Below, one piece after another: positions 21,065 to 31,159 of a stretch of 64,000 nt of DNA. The stretch lies in NCBI RefSeq assembly GCF_000372725.1, contig NW_005201984.1:98829-162828 (forward strand). The letters run 5' to 3'. Both the position numbers and the translations under genes were made by a program. How positions within the stretch are numbered: position 1 is the stretch's first letter; each line of letters begins with the position of its first letter. The notes under the pieces were generated by a model. It worked only from the letters and a program-made list of their open reading frames with translations, searched no databases and was not told the DNA's origin. Source of the stretch: Emiliania huxleyi CCMP1516. Taxonomy: Eukaryota; Haptophyta; Isochrysidales; Noelaerhabdaceae.

Positions 21065-22229
21065 ATGCCATCCGTCCGCGACATGCCAATGGTCGCCCCC
21101 CGGCCGGCCTGCTACAGCGACAGCGTCCTTGAGCAGGCAAAGGCTGCCCGCCTCACGCCGGACGCCACCCCCTGCGGCTGCGCGGAGTGCGTAGCCGAGC
21201 GAGACTCCTACGTTCAGCGCACCCCGGCATGCGCGCTTGTCGAGTGCGGCATCTGCCTTGAGCTTCCGACGTCGGGGCCCATCGTGCAGTGCCCCGAGGG
21301 CCACATCTTTTGCGGCCACTGCCTGCGCCGCCACACCATGAGTGGCCTCGCGTCGTCGCACTGCTGCCCCGTCTGCCGCTCAAAGCTGCCGTCGACCTCT
21401 GCAGCAGAGAACGCCGCGTCGCGGTGTCGGCTAGCGGAGCTGCTCCTCGCCGACGTCCCCGCCAGCTGCAAGCATTGCCACGCCAAGCTCACCCGCGCCA
21501 CGCTCCGCGACCACGCGCCGTGCGCGAAAGAGCTCGTGTGTTGCGCGGGCGGCTGCGGGTGGGTGAGCGAGCGAGGCAGCCTCGAGCCGCACGAGTCGGG
21601 CTGCCGCGCGCTGCGCAGCCACCGCCGCGCCGAGAAGCGCAAGCTGGAGGAGGCGGAGGCGGCGGCAGCCAAGCGGGCGCGAGAGGCACTCCCCGCCACA
21701 CCGCCTCCCTGCCATGACCCCCCCCCCCCCTTCCCTTTTCTCTTACCCCTTTGCTTTTCTCTCTCTTTCCTTTTTCTCTCTGGTCCGTCGCTCTCCCCCC
21801 TCGTTTTTTTCTCTCTNNNNNNNNNNNNNNNNNNNNNNNNNNNNNNNNNNNNNNNNNNNNNNNNNNNNNNNNNNNNNNNNNNNNNNNNNNNNNNNNNNNN
21901 NNNNNNNNNNNNNNNNGACCCCCCCCCCCCCCCCTGCCAGGCCACCGGCCCGTCGACGCACGAAATCTTCTTCCGACTCAAGCCGACGACCGACCTCAAC
22001 CGCCTCTTCCGCATCTACGAGGCGAGACGCGCCCGAGAGAGGGAGAGGCAGCGCAGAGGTCCCGGAGCCGAGAGCGTTTGTGGAATAGGAGCGGACAAAC
22101 CTGCGCGGCCTCTCCTTCTACAAGGGCAACACGGTGCTCGACGGCGCGCGCACGCCCGCCTCGTACTCGATAGCCGACTACGACGCGCTCGAGGCGCGGC
22201 ACGATTTGCCGCAGCAAATCTCGGACTGA
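21065..22229 (+). CDS. RING-finger protein with C-terminal SUMO-like domain
   Basis: Proposed exons 21065-21694, 21941-22021 and 22089-22229 give 283 residues. Exon 1 holds a C3HC4 RING (CGICLELP, then CPEGHIFCGHC and CPVCRSKLPS) followed by Cys/His pairs of a TRAF/SIAH-type zinc finger (CKHCHAKLTRATLRDHAPC; CCAGGCGW) and a coiled, basic stretch. Exons 2-3 encode a ubiquitin-like fold of the SUMO/Rad60 type (HEIFFRLKPTTDLNRLFRIY, then LRGLSFYKGNTVLDGARTP and ASYSIADYDALEA), without a C-terminal Gly-Gly. RING proteins are typically ubiquitin or SUMO ligases. Intron 1 contains a 100-N gap and low-complexity C/T, so the junction (GC donor, GCCAC repeated at both ends) is inferred. An in-frame ATG at 20993 abuts the transposon. 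Confidence 0.65.
21817..21916. other. Assembly gap, 100 N
   Basis: Exactly 100 N between a C/T-rich tract and a poly-C tract. It lies inside the predicted first intron of the RING gene, so the gene model across it depends on the scaffold join being right. Confidence 0.99.
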
Positions 22230-22915
22230 GCTCGGATAGAGGAGGCTGGCGGAGGCGCGAGGAGGAGGGGCAGCGAGACGCCGGCTCCCGTCCCCCACCG
22301 CGCCCCAAACCGAACCCTCGGGGGAGGGGGGGTCGGGGGGGGAGGTCGGGAGGGGGGCAGGGAGGCTATTCAGGCCACGTGGCGTCGAGCGGGCGGGGGG
22401 AGGGGCGCAGGCACGCTCTGGCATAGTCGCTGATGCGTTTCGTGAGGGCAAGTGGGGCGGGGTGGGGGGGGAGGGGCGGCCATCGCCGGAATAGCGGCTA
22501 GCGCGCCTGCCGGCCGCCGCGCCTTGCAGTAAGAGTCTGCGCATGGAGCTCGGCCGGGGGTGGCACGATAGACGACGTTGAGCCCTTGAGGCGCGCGAGG
22601 AGACGGAGTACGGAGAGTACAGTTAGGATGAAAACCCTAAAACGATAATTTGCCTCCACCCCACCGTACTTAGCCTCTTCTTCGAGGGAGCGTTTTTTGT
22701 TGAAGACTCTCCTCTTCTACTTGGTACTTGCGTGAAGGGGTGAACACAGTACACACAGAGTCAGACTCAGAGAACGCACGTGTATCAGCTGTATCTCCAC
22801 ACTCTCTATTGCGACACACGACATATGTCTTACCGTATGTGGGGGCTATGGGGCGTCGCGATGCGCACGGACCGCGGTTGCGGGGGGCGGGGGCAAAACG
22901 CCGTGAAACGTACCG
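22230..22915. other. Convergent intergenic region
   Basis: Between the 3' ends of the RING gene and the PhyH gene. G-rich (22300-22360, 22450-22480), then AT-richer towards 22640-22880. No gene recognised. Confidence 0.6.
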
Positions 22916-25532
22916 TCAAAACGGACTCAGCGGCGTCGTCAGCGGGCACCACCGCCGCGCGCACAGCGAACGGCATCGTGCCCGCGCGTCGGCAAGCCCT
23001 TGGTCTTGGCCTTGCAGCACCGCCACAGTGCCCAAATCTCCGAGGGCGGCTTCGAGCGCTGCGCGCGCAGCGTCGCTGCCACCGTGCACGAGCAAGCTTA
23101 CGAGCGCGTCGGCCGCGTAGCCGCGCACGTATCGGTCGGCGTCACCCGAGAGTGCAGCCGCTAGCGCGCCAACAACCTCCCCGCCCACCTCCTCGTCAGA
23201 AGAGAGACCGGCCGAGACAGCCGGTCGGGCCGAGAGCTGAGCGAGTGCGCGCGCGGCGACGGCGCGTGTGCCCGCATCCGCCCACGCGTGCGCGAGCGTG
23301 CGAGCGAGTAAACGCGGCGGGCCGCTGCCCGCCGCCGCGCACCGCGCACCAAAAGCCTCGAGTGCCACCAGGCGCGCCGACGGCGGCGGCGGCGGCGAGT
23401 CTAGGGAGGCGCCCCACCCTTGGCATGCAAGCTGGGCCGCCGGCACGGCGAGCGCGCGCTCGAGGCATGGCACCGCCTCCGAGTCCGCGAGTCTGGTGGC
23501 TCGCGCGAGTACGATGGCCGCGAGGTAGCGGATCTCCGCGGCGGGGTCGGCGGCGGCGAGAAGCAGCTCGGCGTCGAAGCCTAAGCACGCCGCAGGCCGT
23601 GAGAGGTGGGGGCGGCGTGCGCGGGAAGGGCAGGCAAGCGGCGGCGGGGCCCTCTGAGGCGCGCAGCAGCGACGCAGACAGCCAGCGCGATGGCTCCTCC
23701 AGCGCGACGCCGAGGATCGGATCGGTGGCCCCGCTTGCGGCGTCCGGGGAGGGAGGGAGGGACGCGTCCCGCAGAGCTGTTGGAGGGAGGGAGCACGGCT
23801 CCACGCCCTCGGCTCCACCCTCGGCGCCGTCGCTGCCGGCAGCGAGGAAGAGGAGCCGTTCGCACTGCGCCGCGCTGACGCAGCTCGCCGCGCTCAGGCC
23901 GTAGGCGGCGGTGCGGCGCACCGAGGTTGCCGCGCCGGCGTCGCTCACGACGGCGAGCAACGCCTCAGCAGCTTCCGCAGCCGTCGCCTGGGCGAGCTCG
24001 TACGCGGCCCGCAGCCGCGCCGGCTCCGCCGCAATCCGCAGCGTGCCGCTGAGGCGCGTCGCGCGGGCGGGAGAGACGAGGCGTGGCGCAGCTGCTTGGC
24101 CGTGCAGCCACGCCCAGACGTGCCGCCAGACTGGCCGCCGCTCGCGCACAAACAGCGCCCGCCGCTCGCGCGCCGCGGCCCTCTGCACGAGTGCGGCGCA
24201 CCGCGGGGCGAGCCACGCGAGCAGGGCGGGCATGAGGTGCGTCGGTGTCGGAGGCAGAGCCGAGCCGTCCGCGGCCTCCTTCTTGGCGGCGGCCACCGCC
24301 GAGCTGAAGAGGCGCCTGCTCGAGGAGGGGATGCATGGCACGGCGTGCGAGAGGTGGCGGGCGAGGGCGAGGGCGGGCGAGGGCGAGGGCGGGCGAGGGC
24401 GGGCGAGGGCGGGCGAGGGCGAGGGCGGGGCGGGGGCAGCGTGCTTCTCTGCGTCGGCGGCGCCCTTTGGAGTCAGCAGCTCGGCGCCGGCAAGCAGCCT
24501 TCCCTCGCGGAAGGCCGAGTCCAGGTGCGCCTCGAGGCAGCCGGTCGTGGAGGCGGGCAGCCCCGCACGCGCAGCATCGGTCGAGTCGAGCTGGCGATCA
24601 AAGCGGCGGCGGCCAGCAACGCCGCCGCCGTGCGCCGCCTGCTCGTCGTCGCCGCTGAGGAAGGCGAGAAGGGGCTCGTCCGCCAGCCCTTCCCTGTCCT
24701 CCTTCTCCTCCTCCTCCTCCGCTGCCGCTGCCTGCCGCGCCTCCTCCTCCTCGCTGGCGCCTCCGTCGGCAAGCGGCCAAGGAGGCGGCGGGCCGGTGCC
24801 CGAAGGCGGCGTGGTGCGCCAGGCGACAAACTTGAGCATGAGCCTCGGCGCATCCGAAGCGGCGGCGAGGGCGCGGTGCCACAGGTCGTAGTGCATCACC
24901 ACCACCGTGCCGGCTGGCCCGGTGACGGTGTGGACGCAGGTCGCCCAGCCGGCCAGCTGCTCACCGAAGCTCGGGATGTGCCCGCGCGAGTAGTGAGCTC
25001 TATCGCTGTCGCCGCGGTAGAACTGTGTGCCTGGCAGCAGCTGCGTCGGGCCCATCTCGGGCGTCGTGTCCTGAGGATAGTACATGACCATGCACCAGTG
25101 CGGCTCGTGCAGCCGCCCGCTGCACCACGGCAGCCCTTTGTAGGCGTCGACATGCCACATCGACGTCTTGGCGCCGCGCTTGCGCAGGTGGCCGCGGCAG
25201 TGCGGGTGCAGCCGGTACTCGGGGCCCAGCAGCCGCGTGAGGGTCGCGACGAGGTGAGGAGACTCGAGGAAGGCTGGCCCACGAAGCGCAGGAGCGGCGT
25301 GCAGCAGGTTGTTGCCCGCTGCGTCGCCGTCGAGCTGCCGCAAGCCGTAAGGGTCCCTCCGCCCGGCGCGTGCATCCTCCGGCCCGCCAGCCTCCTGCAC
25401 GCCGCAACGGTGGATCTGCGCCGCAATCTCTGCGTGTGCGGCAGGCGGCACTGCGGTCGAGGGCGGCAGCTGCACAAAGCCGGAGACGACAAAGCGCTGG
25501 ACGGCCTCGTCCGAGCAGAGGCCATTAGCCAT
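22916..25532 (-). CDS. Phytanoyl-CoA dioxygenase (PhyH) family protein with helical-repeat C-terminus
   Basis: Exon 1 25532-23651 and exon 2 23580-22916 (GC-AG intron, 70 bp) give 848 residues. The N-terminal ~240 residues are a PhyH-type Fe(II)/2-oxoglutarate dioxygenase: SMWHVDAYKG gives the HxD iron ligands (His127, Asp129), VMHYDLWHR the distal His (219), and a downstream Arg is available for 2-oxoglutarate. An acidic linker (EEEEARQ, EEEEEKEDRE) follows. The C-terminal half is Ala/Leu-rich with HEAT-like helices (IRYLAAIVLARATRLADSEA; YVRGYAADALVSLLVHGG). The substrate is unknown. A GGGCGA tandem tract (24356-24434) falls in the linker and may be an unspliced intron, which would shorten the protein. 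The dioxygenase-HEAT combination is unusual to me. Confidence 0.75.
24356..24434. repeat. GGGCGA/GGGCGG tandem repeat
   Basis: About a dozen hexamer-like units in tandem within the PhyH gene; in frame on the minus strand it encodes a Pro/Ser/Ala repeat. Either a repetitive linker or part of an unrecognised intron. Confidence 0.8.
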
Positions 25533-25598
25533 TTACGAGCGCGAGCCAACTCCCTCGCACAACACTGGGCACCGGACTGGCGCGCATGGCACTAACGT

Positions 25599-25610
25599 CA
25601 AAAGAATTTA
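25599..25610. promoter_or_regulatory. AAAAGAATTTA motif upstream of PhyH gene
   Basis: Reads TAAATTCTTTT on the gene strand, about 68 bp before ATG 25532; same motif and similar spacing as at the Ca2+ ATPase (7294) and NFS1 (59432). Confidence 0.3.
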
Positions 25611-25654
25611 CAAACGCCTCGCTGTCACCAGACCAGGGGACTTCCAAATCCTGG

Positions 25655-25765
25655 GCAGCACGGACTTCCAAAATCCTGCTCGTCAGGAGGGGGCCCTGTC
25701 CTCCTCCCATCCCTCGTTGGTGCGCTGAGTACAACGCTCTTTCTCTTTTGCTCTTTTGGGATCGG
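25655..25765 (-). repeat. Dispersed A/G-rich repeat, copy 2
   Basis: Reverse-strand, diverged copy containing GAGGGATGGGAGGA and ending in GGATTTTGGAAG. It lies 120-230 bp upstream of the minus-strand PhyH gene, in gene orientation. Confidence 0.55.
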
Positions 25766-25793
25766 GACTGGAATTTGGGCTTGGCCTGCTGCC

Positions 25794-25907
<114 letters not shown>

Positions 25908-25982
25908 GTGTGTGTGCTGTGCTGTGCTGTGTGCCCGTACACGAGAGAGAACGTACACGACACTCAAAAGGTGTCGGGAGGG

Positions 25983-27033
25983 TCAGGTCAGCGCCGCCTT
26001 TGCAAACGGCACCTTGAGGCACAAGTCGACGAGCCGCTGCATCTGCTCGTCCTCGCCTGCCAAACGACAGCGAGCGAGTCACGAGGGGGAGGAGGGGCGG
26101 TGGGCGAGGGCGCGGCGGGGGCGCCCGAAGCTGCCCCCGTCCCACCAGGCGCGCCCGAGGCTGCGTTTCCGTTCATCCCCGTGCGCTCGACGACGGCCGC
26201 GGCGTCGGAGGCCACGAAGAGCAGCGGCGGCGGCTCGCCTACGGGTTCGCGTCCCGCCGTCGACCACCCGCCCCGACCGCCGTCGCGAGGAGCGGTGGCG
26301 AAGGCTCGCCGCGCCGCCCCTTGGCCTCCTGCTCCACAAGCTCCGCCAGCCGCAGCGCGCGGTAGTCGGGCTTGGCGGGCGCCCCCTCCGCCTGCGCCAG
26401 CGTCGCCTGCAAGTCCGCCAGCCTGAAAAAGTAGGGCCGCTGCGCCTCGCTCGCGCCGTCAGGCTGGATGAGCAGCGACGGCTCCCAGTAGAGCGGCACG
26501 GTGCCGTCGGCCGGCGCGCCCGCCTTGCCAAGCACCTGGCGCACCGCCGCCCGCTCGTCGGAGATGGGCTCGAGCTGGAACAGCCTCAGGTCGGTCGACG
26601 TGCCCGCCTTGGGCTGTGGCGCCGCCGAGAGCATGCGCGCCGCCTCGGCGCTCGAGTGCGGCAGCTCGTCCCAAATGCCGCCCAGCGGGAGGATGGAGAG
26701 CGAGGCGCGTGCATCGAAGGCGCGCACGTTCTCGAGCTGCTCGAGCGCCTCCTTCGGTGAGAGGTAAAAGGACCCGGTGCGTCGGCCAGCACTGTCGCTG
26801 CCGGTGAGGTACGGTGCGCCTTTGGAGTTGGTGATCGCAAAGACGGGCACGTCCGACAGCAGCTGACGGGCCGAGAGCTGGCCGCCGGCCGCCAGTGCGC
26901 TGCTGCGCGGCAGAGCAAAGGCGGCCGCGGCGGTGGCTGCAGCGCCGGCGGAGTGCTGAAGCACAGCCCGGCGCGTCGTGGCGGCAGTGGCGACGCAGAG
27001 TAAGTGCAGCATGGGGTTGCCGGCGAGTCGCAC
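25983..27033 (-). CDS. Tic22-like plastid protein-import component
   Basis: Exons 27033-26310, 26238-26155 and 26056-25983 give 293 residues; both introns are GC-AG, and the first shows GCGAGCC at both its start and the next exon's start. The N-terminus is a targeting sequence (MLHLLCVATAATTRRAVLQ followed by an Ala-rich hydrophobic stretch ending SSALAAG). The body carries Tic22-family features: VPVFAITNSKGAPYL, FYLSPKEALEQLENV, SLSILPLGGIWDEL, VPLYWEPSLLIQ and PYFFRLADLQATL. Tic22 proteins act in the space between envelope membranes, chaperoning preproteins into the plastid. ATG 27012 is an alternative start. The twin Arg in the presequence could instead mean lumen targeting. Confidence 0.7.
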
Positions 27034-28210
27034 GCAGTCTCAGCAGGGATCGCCCTTCGCTTTTCACAGCTAGGCACGGCCTCAGCACTTAGCACTAAAG
27101 GATTCTCTGTGAGCTCTGCGTGTTGACCGCGCCGCCTCACCGGCCCAAGTGGCGCAGGGCGAGGCGGCGAGAACCGAGCGAGCACGTCCTCGTGAGCCCC
27201 CGTGGCTCCAACCGGGCCCTTCCTTTTTTGAGCAGGTGTGACGCCGCGCGAGCGACGCTCCGAGATCGCCCGAGATAGCGCGGCGCGGCGGTGGGTGAGG
27301 TGGGGTGGGGTGGAGTGGCGTGGCGTGGAGCACCGGGATTGCGCGAGATTGCGCGAGATCGCCCGAGATCGCGCGGCCCGAGATCGCGCGGCGCGACCCG
27401 GCCGGGGCGGGGTGGATGGGTTGGGAGCGAGGGGGCGGAAGTGTTCAGTGCGGTAGATGGTGAGCTCGGGGCGCGTGAGCCGGACTTATGAGCCGGACCA
27501 CCCCCTCTTGTTCCCTGCGTTGTTGAGCCAGGACTCAACATACCCGGGCTTTCAATCCCGCACTGTCACTCCCCTTTCTCCCGGCCGGGGTGGGGCGCGC
27601 GCGGGTGGCGGCGGGTGTGCGGGATGTCTGTGGGCCCGAGAGTGATATGCCATGTGCGCCTTGCTTTGTTTCCTAACATCGAAGGCTAAGCTCAAAAAGA
27701 AAAGGTAGTCGCGTATAGCGAGCCCCAACCCAGGGTGCCTAACCATGAATACAAGGCGATTTGAAGATTTGTTTTATCGTTTTTCACTGCGCCCTTCGCT
27801 GTTCATTTGCGAGAGATTCTCCCGCCATTCTCTCGCCATTCTTCCTCCGTTCAGGCGTAATTCATCCGCTTTTCAAATACATTTTGTGGCGCTTTCAAGA
27901 GATTTTTTATCGCACATTTAGTGCTCTTCATGGCAGTTTAAGGCAAGCGTGCCTTATCCTGGCTGGGTCCGGCGTGGTCGGGAGCCCTCGACTCCTCGGC
28001 GAGCTCTTTCCTGCCTCAATGACATTGCAACAATGAACGCGTCTTACTTAGCCCTTAGCTGTCTAGAGCACGTCTTGCTACTATGCACCACAACAAAACG
28101 GGATCGTGAATTCTCTTCCGCGGTTCGTGCCCATACGGTTTCGCGCGCATGCCACGGGTGAATTCTTCTTCCGCGTTTCGTGGCCATAGGCTCGCGGGGC
28201 GAGGAGACAC
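27034..28210. other. Intergenic with degenerate short repeats
   Basis: 27245-27400 is built from variants of CGAGATCGCGCGG. 27760-27930 is AT-richer and contains an array of roughly 10-12 bp variants of TTCNCCCGCC/ATTCTCTCGCC, resembling (in opposite orientation) the array at 28737-28830. 28106-28195 is a tandem duplication (GTGAATTCTCTTCCGCG twice). No gene recognised. Confidence 0.6.
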
Positions 28211-28652
28211 ATGGCCGGGAATGAGCCCTTGCTCATCGCGTGCAGGCAGGGTCCCACCGTCTCGGTGAACCTGCAGGTGCCAGTCGGCACCAAGGCGAGC
28301 GGCCTGCAACAGCTGCTGGCCGCGGCCAATGGCGTTGACGTCTCGAATGACGTCACGATCAAGGTGAAGACCGGGACGACCGGTCTCTCCTGCTTCAAGA
28401 ACCTCGGCCAACTTCTCGCGCGCGAAGACCCGCCAGTGGCCGCACACTGGCAGATTGACATTCAGGGAGCAGAAGACCGTCGAGGAGCTCCCGGCCAAGA
28501 CGCTGGTCCCCATCTTCAGCCACAACCGAGCGGAGCGGCTTGGCGAGATCGAGCTGGACCCCGCGATGTCACTCAAGGAGGTTCTGATGGCGGTGCGGGT
28601 GCTTAGCAGCAGGCAGCAGTGTTCCTGCCCACCTGCCCATAAATTGGCTTGA
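28211..28652 (+). CDS. Small unknown protein, frame change in the middle
   Basis: ATG 28211 opens a well-behaved frame (PTVSVNLQVPVGTKASGLQQ; VSNDVTIKVKTGTTG) up to about 28420. Equally good coding sequence continues in another frame from about 28465 (EQKTVEELPAKTLVPIFSHN; AERLGEIELDPAMSLKEVLM). The switch can be explained by a 46-bp GC-AG intron (28419-28464), which is shorter than the other introns here, or by a frameshift or assembly indel. The beta-rich first half, flanked by a Lys/Thr-rich segment, could be a ubiquitin-like fold, but I cannot assign it. It lies between two arrays of TTCNCCCGC-type repeats. Confidence 0.4.
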
Positions 28653-28736
28653 AGGGGCTTGAATTTAGCGTCGGTGCGGTAACTTCAAGGCAAACCGTGT
28701 CGCCAAACATGCGGTTAAACGTTGTGTAAATGTGTC

Positions 28737-28900
28737 TTTAATGGCGGCTGAAAGGCGGGGGAAGAGCGGGTGAAGGGCGGGCGAAAGGAGGGAAAATGAC
28801 GGCCGAATCGCTCACGAATCAACGTAAGAAGACATTCGAATAAGCGGTAAGATCGGCGCTAAACAGGCGATAAACGCGTTTTAAATTTATTTCTAGGGCG
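28737..28900. repeat. GGCGGGNGAAA-type periodic repeats upstream of the ankyrin-KH gene
   Basis: About six variants of GGCGGGYGAAA spaced 10-12 bp apart, followed by AT-rich DNA with GGCGATAAA and GCGGTAAATT motifs, ending about 40 bp before ATG 28937. Probably part of the promoter region. Confidence 0.55.
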
Positions 28901-28936
28901 GTAAATTCACGCCTAGGCATCCCTCCCCAACTCGAA

Positions 28937-30319
28937 ATGCTCGCGGCTGACACGTCCGCCGCCGCGGCTCCCATCAACTCGTCGGGCAAGGCCATGTTTG
29001 TGCGCGACGCCTCAGGCGAGCTGATCATTGTCAAGCCTGGCGAGAAGCTTCCGGTGCTGCCGCCCGAGCCCGAGGCGCCGTCGCCAGACGACGCTGCCGC
29101 TGCCGCGTGCTCGAGCGGCGAGCCGGAGCCTAGCGCAGCCGGCTCCAGGCGCGCCGCCGAGGGCGGTGCCGCGCCGCCTAGCACGCTCCTCGCCGCAGCG
29201 CGCGCGGGGGACGGGCCCGCGGTCGCAGCTGCACTGGAGGCGGACGCGGGCGCGGCGGCCGAGACGGACAAGCTTTCCCGCACGCCGCTGCACCTCGCGG
29301 CGTGGGCGGGCCACGTCTCGATCGTCGGCCTGCTCTGTGACGCCGGCGCTGACGTCTCTGCGCTCGCTGTCGATGGCGTGATGCCTCTCCACTTTGCGGC
29401 GCAGAACGGGCACGAGGCGGTGTGCAAGGAGCTGATCAAGCGTGGCGCGAGGGTCAACGCCCGCGACTCGAAGCGGCAGGCGACGGCCCTCCACCTGGCG
29501 GCCGCCAAGGGGCACCGCGACCTGATCGCCTACCTGCTCAACAAGAATGCAGACCCGGCCGCGCGCAACGCAAAGGGCCGGACGGCCGCCGATCTGACCG
29601 AGAACGCCGCGATCAGGGAGCTGCTCGCGAGCCGCGGAAAGGGCGCGCCCGGGGGCGTGGGGGCGGCGCCGGCGCCGGCGGAGGAGCGCGCAGAGGCGGC
29701 AGAGGCGGACGGCGGCGAGGCGGACGCCATCGAAGTGAGTGTGTCGCAGAGAGACATCGGGGCGGTCATCGGCAAGGGCGGCGCGACGGTCAAGCGCATC
29801 CAGGCGGCGACCGGCACGCGGCTCGACGTGCTCAAGCCGGCCGCGGCGGCGGCGGCGGCCACGGGCCCGCTGGGCGCGGAGGCGGAGGCGGAGGCGGAGG
29901 AGGCGGGTACGCCGACCGTGCCGGCCGGCGAGGCCGGCGACGCGCCGCAGCGGGGCGGCGGCGGGGAGGTGCGGACCGTCCGCATCTCCGGCGGCAGCGG
30001 CAGCGCGGAGCGCGAGCGGGCGCGCGCGATGGTCAGCGACGCTGTGGAGCAGGCGCGCCAGCGGGCGCGCGAGTCTGCCGCCGCACGCGACGGCCGCGGC
30101 GGCTCGGCGGCAGGCCGAGGCCTGCCGGGCCTGTTTGGGCCGGTGGGCGGCACGAGGAAGGCGCCGCGCGCGCCGGCGGCGCCCATCAGCGCGCAGGGCG
30201 GCGCCTGCTCCGTCTCGGAGGAGCCACAGCCCGCAGCCGCGGGCGAGGCGGGAGAGCGCAAGGCGAAGAAGCCAAAGCCGAGCAAGCCGGTCCTCTCGTT
30301 TGGCGACGAGGAGGAGTAG
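28937..30319 (+). CDS. Ankyrin-repeat protein with one KH domain
   Basis: A single uninterrupted exon of 460 residues. Residues about 85-230 contain four ankyrin repeats (TPLHLAAWAGHVSIVGLLCD; MPLHFAAQNGHEAVCKELIK; TALHLAAAKGHRDLIAYLLN). A KH RNA-binding domain follows (ISVSQRD-like strand, then IGAVIGKGGATVKRIQAATG with the GxxG loop), and another short KH-like strand (VRTVRISGG). The acidic C-terminus ends KPVLSFGDEEE, a motif seen at the ends of some spliceosome-associated proteins. The order ankyrin then KH recalls animal MASK/ANKHD1 in miniature. Likely an RNA-binding scaffold in nucleus or cytoplasm; the target is unknown. It lacks introns, unlike most neighbours. Confidence 0.8.
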   Translation: MLAADTSAAAAPINSSGKAMFVRDASGELIIVKPGEKLPVLPPEPEAPSPDDAAAAACSSGEPEPSAAGSRRAAEGGAAPPSTLLAAARAGDGPAVAAALEADAGAAAETDKLSRTPLHLAAWAGHVSIVGLLCDAGADVSALAVDGVMPLHFAAQNGHEAVCKELIKRGARVNARDSKRQATALHLAAAKGHRDLIAYLLNKNADPAARNAKGRTAADLTENAAIRELLASRGKGAPGGVGAAPAPAEERAEAAEADGGEADAIEVSVSQRDIGAVIGKGGATVKRIQAATGTRLDVLKPAAAAAAATGPLGAEAEAEAEEAGTPTVPAGEAGDAPQRGGGGEVRTVRISGGSGSAERERARAMVSDAVEQARQRARESAAARDGRGGSAAGRGLPGLFGPVGGTRKAPRAPAAPISAQGGACSVSEEPQPAAAGEAGERKAKKPKPSKPVLSFGDEEE

Positions 30320-30444
30320 TTGCGCCGGACCTTGGGGAGTGGGAGCACTCAGTACATACAACTTTGGCTATCTTTTCTGCACAACTGGACTCCGTAAAGC
30401 GGAGGCGGGCAGCTAAGTGCCTTGGCACGCTGGAGTCCTTCGCC

Positions 30445-30826
30445 TTTAGAGCTGTCAAACGTTAAGAGCTGAACAGTGTTGCTAGTGTTAACAGTAACAA
30501 CAGAACAACAGTTTTGGGCTCCCCAACAACAGTAGCTAACGTTAGGCCGGCTGAACAACAATAAGGAAGGCCTGGCAGTGACCCACGACGATCTCCAGCG
30601 TCCAGTGCGGGTAATACCCGAAAATACCTGGAAAATCCCAGGTATTTTCGGGTTTTACCCGGGTTTTTTGCCGTTTTCTGCTTGCTGGCCGCTGAGAACA
30701 ACAGTAACAACAGTAACAAACAGTAACAGCATGGGCTGGGATGAACACTTGAACAACGTTAAGGATTTCAGCCAACAATAGTGCAACTGTTAGGCCCAAA
30801 GTTAACGTTTGACAGCTGTCAGCTCT
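30445..30826. mobile_element. Palindromic foldback/MITE-like element
   Basis: The left part (AGAGCTGTCAAACGTTAA near 30450) and the right part (GTTAACGTTTGACAGCTGTC near 30800) are inverted copies, each followed inwards by AACAACAGTAAC-type repeats. At the centre (30609-30660) is a hairpin with perfect 15-bp arms (CCCGAAAATACCTGG) and a 6-bp loop. The AT-rich composition contrasts with its surroundings. No coding capacity. I could not identify a clear target duplication. Confidence 0.6.
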
Positions 30827-30950
30827 ATTCGCCTTCCGCTTAAAAAAGAGCGGATCCCAGAAAGATCAAAGAACGATTTAACTGAAAACAACTCCTCTCA
30901 GCTCTCACAGGCTCGACACAGGTGCGGAAGACTGGCGCGTCCTATAAATA

Positions 30951-31045
30951 ATAAGAAAGAAAACAAAACTCAAATGTCAAAACGAGGCGCAAGGGAGGTG
31001 GATGGATGGGAGGACGGCACGCCGCCAAGGCGCAAGATATTTTAG
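30951..31045 (+). repeat. Dispersed A/G-rich repeat, copy 3
   Basis: AAGAAAGAAAACA tract, then GGGAGGTGGATGGATGGGAGGA, then GGCACGCCGCCA and a terminal ATATTTTAG. It lies about 115 bp upstream of ATG 31160, in gene orientation. Confidence 0.75.
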
Positions 31046-31159
31046 TGCCATTGTAGCTCGATCGGTCACACCGCCATCACCGCCGACGTCTCCCAGTGAG
31101 ACGACGGAGAGGGGAGACGGCAACAGGACGACTCACACAGACTGCTTCATTCAGGGGCC

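Noticed and set aside
24356-24434. CRISPR-like array
   Set aside because: Simple hexamer tandem repeat without spacers, inside a eukaryotic gene.
27430-27600. Possible tRNA-like fold around CCCGGGCTTTCAATCCCGC
   Set aside because: I could not draw a full cloverleaf with anticodon and T arms.
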